The notes beneath the pieces were generated by a model. The model had not been told where the DNA came from. It worked only from the letters and a program-made list of their open reading frames with translations, and did not search any database. Positions 54,762-64,000 of a stretch of 64,000 nucleotides of DNA are shown in pieces (within the stretch, counting starts at the first letter, position 1; each line of letters starts with the position of its first letter). This stretch comes from Alopecurus myosuroides. Its lineage: Eukaryota; Streptophyta; Magnoliopsida; Poales; Poaceae. Position numbers and translations under genes: made by a program. The stretch spans positions 105,908,263 to 105,972,262 of the forward strand of contig CM054059.1 in assembly GCA_028641055.1 (NCBI GenBank), written 5' to 3'.

Positions 54762-55680
54762 ATGACTACCTATAAAGATGTAGATGGAGATACTATTAAA
54801 CTAAAATTGTTCCCTTTCTCTTTGAGAGGAAGAGCTAAAGAATGATTGCTATCTTTGCCTAGAAATAGTATTGATTCTTGGACTAAGTGTAAAGATACTT
54901 TCATTGGAAAATATTATCCTCCTGATAAGATTATATCTTTAAGAAGTAGGATTATGAATTTTAAGAAACTTGATAATGAGCATGTTGCTAAATCTTGGGA
55001 AAGAATCAAATCTTTAGTAAAGAATTGTCCCACTCATGGACTGACTACTTGGATGATCATACAAACCTTTTATGCAGGACTGATTTTTTCTTCAAGAAAC
55101 CTTCTGGATTCAGCTGCTAGAGGAACCTTTATGTCCATGACTTTGGGGGCAGCAACAAAGCTTCTTGATAATATGATGGTAAATTATTCTGAATGGCACA
55201 CTGAAAGAGCTACAACTGGTAAGAAGGTAAATTCTGTTGAAGAAACCTCTTCTTTGAGTGATAGACTTGATGCTATTATGTCTATGCTTTTTAATGGACA
55301 TGCTCCTATTGATCCAAAATATGTTCCTTTAGCCTCTTTGGTTGCTCAAGAATAGCATGTTGATGTGAACTTCATTAAAAATAATAATTTCAACAACAAT
55401 GCTTATAGGAGTAATTTTGGTACCAATAATTATAGGCCATATCCTCCTCCTCCTAATAATAATGCTTATGGTAATTCTTACAACAGCAACAAAAGTGTAA
55501 CCTATGATCTTGAGAACATGCTTAAGAATTTTATTAGTACATAAACTACTTTTAATAAATCTGTTGAGGAAAAGTTTGGGAAAATTGATGTTCTTGCTTC
55601 TAAAGTTGATAGCCTTGCTCTTGATGTTGATTTTTTGAAATTAAAGGTTATGCCTCATTATGTTAAATAAATCAAAACTC
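54762..55680 (+). pseudogene. Element D gag
   Basis: From ATG 54762 the frame enters the capsid core almost at once (KLKLFPFSLRGRAKE), so about 60 N-terminal residues present in element C's gag are missing. TGA 54843-54845 replaces a conserved Trp codon. The core continues (SWTKCKDTFIGKYYPP, RNLLDSAARGTFM) to TAG 55353-55355. An Asn-rich linker and a further stop near 55541 follow, then helical sequence to about 55680. It is not functional. Confidence 0.8.
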
Positions 55681-55718
55681 TAAATTCCATCCAAATTTAA
55701 ATTGATGACAATGTTAGG

Positions 55719-56614
55719 ATGTTAGCTGAATTGCATGCTAGATGGGAAAGAGAAGATGAAATAGCTAGAAATAATAATATAGCTAATGTTTGCACCATTA
55801 CCACCACTAGTAGAACTGAAGCTTCTGATTCTAGTAAACCTTCTACTATCAATGGTAAAGCAATTTGTGTTTGCAATACTCCCACTTCTGCAATTAAAAA
55901 TACAAAACTACCTGAAACTCCTAAAAATGTTCCTGATAGAAGTGTTGAAATTTTTAGAAACATGGGAATAAAAATGATCTTGACTTTTATGATTGCGACA
56001 TAACTGAAGTGATTAAGTTCTTACAAAATCTTTCTAGTTGTCCTAATGCTAGTGCTATGAATATGGCTTTCACAAAACATATTACAAATGCTCTCATGCA
56101 AATTAGAGAGGATGAATTAAGATGTGAATCCTCTATCCCTAGGAAGTTAGATGATGGTTTGGAACCCATCATTAAAATTAAAGTCAATGATTTTGATTGC
56201 AATGCTCGATGTGATCTTGGTGCTAGTATCTCTGTTATGCCTAAGAAACTTTACGATATGCTTGATTTACCACCATTGGAACCCTGTTATTTGGATGTTC
56301 ATCTTATTGATAATATTAGAGAGAAACCTTTGGAGAGAGTTGAGGATGTTCTTATCATGGTTAATAAAAATATTGTCCCCGTTGATTTTGTCGTCTTGAA
56401 TATTTAATGCAATGCTTCTTGTCCAATTGTTTTGGGAAGACCTTTTCTTAGAAATGTTGGTGCTATTATTGATGTGAAAGAGGGAAATATTAAATTTCAG
56501 TTCCCACTAAAAAAAGGTATGGAACACTTTCCTAGAAACAGAATGAAGTTTCCTTTTTATTCTATTATTCTAAAAAATTACAATTTGGATGCTTCTTCAC
56601 TTAAAAACACGTGA
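55719..56614 (+). pseudogene. Element D gag C-terminus and aspartic protease
   Basis: A Thr/Ser/Pro-rich stretch (55719-56003) is followed, in another frame from 56009, by the protease with NARCDLGASISVMP (about 56198-56245) and, after TAA 56405-56407, IVLGRPFLRNVGAIID (about 56420-56470). It ends near 56614. It is homologous to element C's protease. There is no downstream RT. Confidence 0.75.
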
Positions 56615-57945
56615 ATCCACTTTTCTGGGCCTAGCTAAAAGGCGCTAAAGAAAAACACTTCTTGGGAGATAAACCATGGTTTTATTTTTTGCTTTATTTT
56701 TCTATGTTTTCTTTGAGTCAAGGGGTTGTATAATTCTGTATAAACCCCTTTGTATCTTTATTTTCATGTATTTGTAGTGCCAAGTAAAGTTTCTAACGAG
56801 AGTTGGAGTTGCCTTTGAATTTCTGCGCAGAAAACAGATTTCTGTTGTCCATCGTAAAAATCATATAATTCACAGAAAGATCGAAATGACCTAAAACATT
56901 TTGTGATTTTTCCTCAGCTAATTCCGAAACTTTTTTGTTCTTTAAGTTTTTAGATTTTAGCATCTTAAGTGCCCCGATTTTTTTTGTCTTTACAAACTGT
57001 TTTGGTTTTGGCAGATTCTGTCATTTTTCTTGCATTTGTTCTTTTACGATGTTAAGTGGATTTCTTTGCTTCACGAAACATCAGTGGCTGTATTTAATTT
57101 TTAAAAGTATCAAAGTACTTGTGCCCAAACAGAACCCATGATTTTTTGATTGTTGCACTAACCTTCTAATGCGAATTACTTTGAGTGTGGTGTGAAGGAA
57201 GTTTTCAAGGGTCAAGAGAAGAGGGTGATATAATGTGATCAAGAAGAGTGTAAGGTCAAAGCTTGGGGATTTCCCTGTGGTTCATCCCAGAAAGTTTTAA
57301 GAAGACTCAAGCATCTAATCTTGGGGATTCCCAAGGCATCCCCTTCTTCATCAACAATTTATCAGGTCACTTCTAGTGAAACTATATTTTTATTGGTCAC
57401 ATCATATGAAATTTACTTGGAGCGTTTATTATTTTTTGTTCTGTTTTCCCTTATTTTCTTTTGTTTACTTACTACAATAAAAATCATTTGAAACTATAAT
57501 TCTTGTTTGGGAGAGAGACACGATCGTATTCTTAGTTTTTCTTCTAGCTGCTGCAAAACTCCTGTTTAGCTCATGTTTTCATTGCATCTCTTATTCGGAG
57601 ATGTTATTTTTATTCGTGTTATGTGAGTACTATCTTTCTTGCTTGATGTATCATTTAGAGAGTTTTTGTTAAAACACACTTTGTATGGTGCTTGTTGGAA
57701 CTAGAAAATGCTACGTGTGCTAGATGGCATGACGAAAAAAGCTTGCATATTCGTGTAGATCACTAAACTATTTCCCTTGATTATTTGCTGTTGTTTTGAG
57801 ATATTAATATGCTTAATGATAAACTTTATGGTTTAGTAAAGTAAAAACAATTAATGGTTGGTCTAGAAGCTTGAAACTGTGCCACACTCAAATAACCAGT
57901 TGATAGGGTAATGGTATACAACTTCCTTTGCTAATAACAATCGTA
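56615..57945. other. Element D 3' non-coding internal region
   Basis: No gene. GGCGCTAAAGAAAAACACTT and GGGAGATAAACC (about 56640-56676) are degenerate forms of the motif in A and C. The block GTGAAGGAAGTTTTCAAGGG (about 57192) and AAGCTTGGGGAT (about 57260) are shared with element A. Confidence 0.6.
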
Positions 57946-59274
57946 TGTTTGGAATATGCCCTAGAGGCAATCATGTATGATGTAATTCCCAATATATTCT
58001 TGAAGTCATAAAGTCGTCCTTGTTTTGAACATCTGATATATGTCATTGAATATGTGATTCGATTGTGGAACTATGTATTCATGTTGTTCATGCTAAATTG
58101 TCCTTGGTCATTAAGGTTGTGTTGGACACACACCCTAGACTAATGTGAGTGTTGGCTGATGACTCGGTTCCACTTGTCATGGGCATGGCGATGCCATTCC
58201 AACGTTCACACACTTGGCTAAAGAGTTTAGCAAGTCGGACTGACCCATATTGAGATGCAACGAGTACGTCGTCATTTGCATGTTTCAATCAATGTAATCC
58301 TTAGACCTAAGGTTGTCGCACAATCCGAGTTGTGGATCACCGACTTAGGTTCTGTCAAACGCTGTTCCATGACAAGGCAATTATAAAGGCATAGTTCGGG
58401 TCGAATGAGAAGCAAGCTGCGTGATGTGGATAATCAAGATGGGATTTTGCCCCTCCGAATGGAGATATATTCTTTGGGCCCTCTCGAGTGATATGGTTCC
58501 CGAAGCATCGCCATGCGCAACTCGGTTAAGTGTTAAGTGAGTCTGTTGACTAAGAGTTAGTCAGATGAATCATATATCACGGACCGAGAAGAGAGTTGAG
58601 CTATTAAGGGATGATGATAAATTCGTCTATAGTTCGACAAGGTATATCGTGAGGCAAAAGGGAGTAAGATGAAAGTCACATTGGAAGGTATGTCGTCATG
58701 ACTCAATGGGACTTGGGAGTCGGCATGTTCTGCTAGGAGCCGGTACCGATTAATCGATTGGGAGTCGGACTCCAATCGTGTCCAAGTTGCCATGAGCCTG
58801 CAGGGTCGCACACTTAAGAGCGGGAGCAAATGTATTGGTCGGTTTGGACCCGAACCGGAAATGGACTGAGTTTATGAGTCAGACTCACAGAGGGAATGGG
58901 CCACAAGTGTTGTGAAGCCCACTACCACTCGCTATATAAAGAGGGGCGCAGGTTGCCCAGCGGGCACGTTACTCCACTCCCATGCGTTGGGAACCCTAGC
59001 CCCACTTAGTCCAGCCGTCGCACCAGACCTAGCAGTCCGCCGTCGGAGCTCCTTCTCATACGTGTGGATACCGGCAGAGGTGCTATACGTTCAGCACTTC
59101 GACATTCGCGAGATTGGATCGACTGGATCGGATCGTGGGACTACACTGCATTGACGCGCTGCATCGATAATCCGCAACTGCGCGTCTAGTGGTAATCCTC
59201 GTGGCCTTCTACCTCGGCTAGATCTTGGAAGTACCGCATAGAAAAGTTTTCGTTTATCTCTACGCGTTCCAACA
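57946..59274 (+). repeat. Left LTR of the copia element
   Basis: 1329 bp with TGTTTGGAATATGCCCTAG at the 5' end and GTTCCAACA at the 3' end. A TATATAAA box is at 58933-58940. It is similar in its R/U5 part to the solo LTR of the left block. Confidence 0.88.
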
Positions 59275-59275
59275 G

Positions 59276-59287
59276 TGGTATCAGAGC
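59276..59287 (+). promoter_or_regulatory. Primer-binding site of the copia element (tRNA-iMet)
   Basis: TGGTATCAGAGC starts two bases after the LTR, the standard copia primer site complementary to initiator tRNA-Met. Confidence 0.95.
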
Positions 59288-60488
59288 GGTAGCTTCTGGT
59301 TTTAGGCCCATGATCTGCACATATGTGACATGTAGTTAGCATTAGATTGGATCTAAGTGCTGTTTTGGTGGTCGCTCTATAAGATAGATCGGTTTTGTAG
59401 AATGTTGATTGGATCAATCGTACTCGGGGTTAATGGATGATCTGGTTTCCATGATCATACTGCTAAGGTCCTGGAACAACTTACCCCTACCGGTCAGTTT
59501 CCTCCATCGGGGTATACCGTGATACATAAATGCATGTTCAAAATGAAGTTGGGACCGCCGGCTTTGCCCTTTCGTAGCGCCTTAGATGTGGTTACGAGTT
59601 TCACAACGCCGGTAGATATCGTCTCTATGCATAACTTGTTTTTGCAGGATGTTGTGAATGGTATGGCTTATGTGCATGTGATGTGTGTAATCCATACATG
59701 ATCTGCGCATCATGTTTTTGTCAGCCGGCTGGAGCCTAGGTGCTGTCATTTTATTGTATAACGGCCTGCGTGTCGAATTCTCTGTAATTTTAATTTACTA
59801 GCTAGTGTAGCTTCTTGGAGAACCCGGATGACATGCAAGTCGATGTACAAGTCGGCTACATGGAGTAAGATGGCAAGTGACAAGAGTTGGCACGAGTCGA
59901 CTTACAAGCTTTGTGGAGATGGAGATCACCATGAAGAGAGCCATACCATTTCACATTATAATTGTTTTATTTGTGTTATTGCTATGTCTCTTTTTACCTC
60001 TGTTTAGATAGTTGGTAGATTTTAATCCCTCAAAGAAGGTCTAGTCGGTCGCCCCGCTAGTGCTGCACCATCACAAGTAGGACATTCTTGGTAGTGGGAA
60101 TAAAATTGAGGTGCTACCAATTCTTTCCGATTAGGTGGGTTTGAGTCGGACTCTTACAGCGGAAGCACTTGGTAATCTAGACGAGTCCATCACAACGGTT
60201 GTGGGGCTCAGGGCGAGGTAGGTTGGGAGCTGGGGCATGTGATGCCACCCAACTAACAGGAGTCGTATTGGATACGATTGGCAAGGTGTTGCCTACCTAG
60301 ATCACTTGACGGCTAGCGGTGATGCTAAATCTCACTAGTCGGCTTGCTTATTTAGAATCTTAAAATCACTTAGCAACCATCGGAGGGGTGTTGGTTCTAG
60401 TGGGAGCATAAGTATTAAAGCGTTTAATATGCCTGCTCTTTTATGAATACATGTCTTAAGTGTTTTGCATATTTTCTGTTGTAGATCA
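59288..60488 (+). other. Copia leader, non-coding
   Basis: 1.2 kb between the primer site and the gag start codon, with no conserved ORF. Confidence 0.6.
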
Positions 60489-63400
60489 ATGGCACCTAGC
60501 AACCTTCCTAAGTTGTCCGCTTTTGCGTTGAGGTCAATCCTAGAGAAAGATAAGCTTAATGGAACTAATTTCACCAACTGGTACCGTGATCCGAGGATAG
60601 TCCTCAAGCATGACAAGAAAGAAAATGTTCTAGAAACCCCACTTACAGATGAGCCTGATGATGATGCGACTGTCACTGTCATGAATGCCTACCGTAAGAC
60701 TAGAGATGAGTCTACGGAAATTAGCTGTCTTATGCTTGCACACATGGAACCGGACTTGCAGCAGCAGTTCGAGAATGTTGAGGCCTACGATATGATCAAA
60801 AGCCTCAAAAGTATGTTCCAGGCTCAGGCAAAGACCGAGAGGTATCAAGTCTATCAAGCTTTGCTGGGCTATAAGCTCAAAGACGGCGATCCACTGAGTC
60901 CGCATGCAATAAAGATGACTGGTTACGTGCAGTCTCTGGATCGGCTGGGCTTCCCAATTAACGAAGAGTTCGCTACTGGTATAATTCTGAACTCTCTTCC
61001 TAGTGCGTATGGTCCATTCATTTCAAACTACCACATGCATGGTATGGATAAGAAGATCATTGAATTACATGGGATGCTCAAAACGGCAGAGGCTGATCTC
61101 AAGAAAGGCGCTAGTCAAGTGTTGATGGTGCAGAATAAGGCTAAGTTCAAGAAGAGTTCTTGGACTAAAAATAAGAAGGATAAGTCAGGAGGTAGCTCCC
61201 ATGGCCCTGTCCAGAGTGCTTCCTCAAAGACTAAGCCATCTCCTACAGCCGGAGCCAATTGCTTCTATTGTAAGAAGGATGACCATTGGAAGAGGAACTG
61301 CACCAAATATTTGGCTGACAGAGCCAAGAGTGGAGGTGTGACTTCCAACTCAGGTACGCTTGTGTGTAATGTTATAGATATTTATCTTGTTGATGCACCT
61401 AACAATTTTTGGGTATATGATACCGGATCAGTTATTCACATATGCAACTCGTTGTAGGGACTGGTAAGAACTAGGAGCGTGGCAAGAGGAGAGGTTGATA
61501 TTCGGGTCGGCAACAAGGCGAGAGTCGCTGCGTTGGAAGTCGGCACGATGCAACTTCATTTATCTTCAGGATTTTTATTGGATCTGAATAATTGTTATTA
61601 TGTTCTGGTGCTTAGTCGAAACATTATTTCCGCCTCATGTTTGATGAGACAAGGTTATGAGTCGAATATTAAGAATAATGATTGTTCTTTATATTTGAAA
61701 GATATGTTTCACAGCTTTGCACCCGTTCAGGACGGGTTATTTATTTTGAATCTTGATAGTGAATCAGTCTATAATATAAACGTGAAAAGGTTGAAACCAA
61801 ATAATATGAATATGACTTACTTTTGGCACTGTCGGCTTGGTCATATAAGTTGGAAGCGCATGAAGAAGCTCCATGATGATGGACTTCTAACTTCGTTCGA
61901 CTTAGAGTCATTCGAGACATGTGAATCATGCCTACTAGGCAAAATGACCAAGAAACCTTTTGCAAGGAGTTGTGAAAGGGCGTCCGACTTGTTGGAACTA
62001 ATACATAGTGATGTATATGGTCCAATGAGCACGACAGTCAGAGGTGGTTATGAGTACTTCATTACCTTCACTGATGATTTGAGTAGGTATGGATATATCT
62101 ATTTAATGAAACACAAGTAGGAAGCCTTTGAGAAATTCAAGGAATTCGAGAGTGAGGTACAAAATCAACTCGGCAAGAAAATAGAGTTTCTACGGTCGGA
62201 CTGCGGAGGTGAGTACACGAGCCATGAGTTTGATGACCATCTAAAGAGTTGTGGACTAGTTCCTCAACTCACTCCGTCAGGTACACCGCAGAGAAACGGT
62301 GTATCGGAACGGAGAAATCGGACCTTGTTGGACATGGTACGATCAACGATGAGTCGGACAGACCTACCTTTATCATTTTGGGGTTATTGTCTAGAAACTG
62401 CAGTGTTCACACTAAACAGAGTACCATCAAAGTCACTAGAGAAGACACCCGCATGAGATGTGGACTGGCAAAAGGCCAAGTTTGTTTTATCTTAAGATTT
62501 GGGGTTGTGAAGCATTTGTCAAGCGACCTCAGTCGGACAAGCTCATGCCCAAGTCGGATAAGTGTATTTTCGTGGGGTATCCGAGGGAAACCTTGGGTAC
62601 TACTTCTACAACCGGGAAGAGGGAAAAGTGTTTGTCGCTCGGAATGGTGTCTTCCTTGAGAAAGAGTTTCTCAATCGGGGAGTCAGTGGGAGTACAATGC
62701 AACTTGAAGAAATTCGAGAGGAACCGTCTAGGGGCGAGTCGGCAAGGGCCTTGGAGGCCGAGCCGGTCGTGGTACCTACACCGGTAACAGCACATGAACC
62801 ACGGAGATCTGCCAGATTAAAAAATGTTCGTGATGTTTTAATGTTAGACAGTAATGAGCCGGAAACTTATTCGGAAGCGATGGTGGGATCTAATTCCGAG
62901 TCATGGCTTGGAGCCATGAGATCCGAGTTAAAGTCCATGGATGAAACCAAGTTTGGAATTTGGTTGATCTGCCTGACGGTGCAAGACCCGTCGAGTGCAA
63001 ATGGGTCTTTAAGAAGAAAATTGATATGGATGGAAATATTTCCGTCTATAAAGCACGACTTGTCGCGAAGGGGTTCCGACAGGTTCAAAGAGTTGACTAC
63101 GACGAGACCTTCTCGCCCGTAGCGATGCTTAAGTCAATTCGGATCATGTTAGCCATATCGGCCTATTTCGACTATGAGATATGACAGATGGATGTCAAGA
63201 CGGCTTTCCTTAATGGAAATTTAACTGAGGACATGTATATGATACAGCCCGAAGGTTTTGTCGATCCAGCTAACGCTGACAAGGTATGCAAACTTCAGAG
63301 ATCCATTTATGGGTTGAAGCAAGCATCTCGGAGTTGGAACATTCGTTTGATGAGGTAGTCAAATCGTTTGGCTTCATCAAGAGCGATCATGATTGTTTAT

Positions 63401-64000
63401 ACAAGAAGTTTAGTGGGAGCAAAGTAAGTTTTCTAATCTTATATGTGGACGACATATTACTGATTGGAAATGATGTCATGATGTTGCAAGAAACCAAAGA
63501 ATCATTGGAACGGAGTTTCTCAATGAAGGATTTGGGTGAGGCGACTTACATACTGGGAATCAGGATCTATTGAGATAGATCAAGGCGGCTCATTGGATTG
63601 AGTCAGAGTACATATCTGGACAAAGTTTTGAAGAAATTCATAATGGAATAGTCTAAGAAGGGGTTCTTACCGATGTCCCATGGTATAAAACTTAGCAAGA
63701 CTCAGTGTCCTTCGACGACTGATGAGCGAAGTCGGATGAGTGTGATCCCGTATGCTTCGGCAATAGGATCCATCATGTATGCCATGATTTGTACTAGGCC
63801 AGATGTTTCCTATGCTCTAAGTGTAACGAGAAGATACCAGGCTGACTCTGGCGAGGCCCACTGGGCAGCGGTAAAAAACATCCTTAAGTACTTGAGAAGG
63901 ACTAAGAAAATGTTCCTAGTTTATGGAGGTGATGAGGAATTCAGTGTAAAGGGTTACATGGATGCGAGTTATCTCACCGACTAAGATGATTCTCGTTCGC
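60489..64000 (+). pseudogene. Copia gag-pol polyprotein (degenerate, partial)
   Basis: ATG 60489 opens gag (LEKDKLNGTNFTNWY) with a CCHC knuckle CFYCKKDDHWKRNC (about 61260-61300). Protease WVYDTGS follows (about 61413). TAG 61455-61457 precedes the GAG-pre-integrase domain with HCRLGH...CESC (about 61826-61930). The integrase core has HSDVYGP and SDCGGEY; TAG 62118-62120 lies inside. Frames then shift near 62450 and 62600. RT appears as [29 protein letters not shown] (after TGA 63182-63184) and ILYVDDILLIGND (about 63440), with another shift near 63350. RNase H begins at about 63760 (RPDVSYALSV). Domain order INT before RT defines copia. Confidence 0.88.

Larger units (their letters stand above)
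52957..64000 (+). mobile_element. Element D: Athila-like (Sabrina/Wham-type) gypsy element, 5' part; continues beyond the window
   Basis: The left LTR is 52957-54508; the right LTR is not in the window. It has a tRNA-Asp primer site, broken gag and protease, and a 3' non-coding region containing the same motifs as element A. At 57946 it is interrupted by a copia element that runs past 64000. The LTR resembles wheat Sabrina/Wham-type LTRs, including the CTATAATCC-less promoter and a GAGTGATG..GAGTAGTTCA block. No RT or integrase was seen. Confidence 0.85.
57946..64000 (+). mobile_element. BARE/Angela-like copia retrotransposon, 5' part; continues beyond the window
   Basis: The left LTR 57946-59274 (TGTTTGG...CCAACA) is followed by a tRNA-iMet primer site and a gag-pol reading region that is still in RNase H at the window end. 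It is inserted in element D; the left target 5-mer is TCGTA (57941-57945), with the partner outside the window. The coding region carries at least five nonsense codons and three frameshifts, so the copy is inactive. Confidence 0.9.

Noticed and set aside
1..64000. CRISPR arrays, bacterial defence genes, prophage, rRNA or tRNA genes
   Set aside because: Nothing of the kind is present. The tRNA-like matches are only 12-18-base primer-binding sites, and the repeats are transposon-derived.

Overview
The window is plant nuclear DNA from a grass. It is most likely a large-genome Pooideae species (Triticeae type, or a relative such as oat). This rests on the LTR families present (Athila-like gypsy LTRs opening TGATACGTC, BARE/Angela-like copia LTRs opening TGTTGG), on Stowaway and Harbinger MITEs, on a grass-type spliced BAHD gene, and on tRNA-Asp, tRNA-Lys and tRNA-iMet primer-binding sites. 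No prokaryotic operon, CRISPR array, rRNA or tRNA gene was seen.

Left block (1-27058): a nested stack of insertions that can be resolved from target-site duplications (TSDs). A short grass-type gene (start codon 1965, end 27058) is split by a solo copia LTR on the minus strand (2025-3128 and 25685-26594; TSD CGGGG/CGGAG). That LTR is split by an Athila-like gypsy element A (3129-25679, TSD GGTTG). Element A is itself split by a young Tat-type gypsy element B (5837-17983, TSD GACAT) and by a minus-strand Helitron (18272-20459, inserted between A and T). A later tandem duplication (2193-2920 / 2921-3634) copied the LTR/element junction. Element B carries a six-exon gene on the opposite strand (13948-16901) with its own TATA box, lying between pol and the 3' LTR.

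Middle block (27059-37040): gene space. It holds a Harbinger-like element (27781-28766), Stowaway sequences (about 29050-29320), a very GC-rich MITE (29547-29928), and the one ordinary host gene. That gene is a two-exon CER2/Glossy2-like BAHD protein (30761-33642), probably acting in very-long-chain fatty acid elongation for cuticular wax. A second Harbinger-like element with poly-C tracts (34144-34886) and unexplained repeat-rich spacer follow.

Right block (37041-64000): a minus-strand L1-type LINE split by a 3.5-kb CACTA transposon (38902-42403), by Athila-like element C (43552-51689, TSD ATGGG), and interrupted at its 5' side by Athila-like element D (from 52957). Element D is split by a BARE/Angela-like copia element (from 57946). 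Both D and the copia element run off the window end.

Elements A, C and D have gag with or without protease but no reverse transcriptase or integrase, so they must have been mobilised in trans. Apart from the BAHD gene, the intact gag of element C and the nearly intact antisense gene of element B, almost every coding region is broken by nonsense codons or frameshifts.
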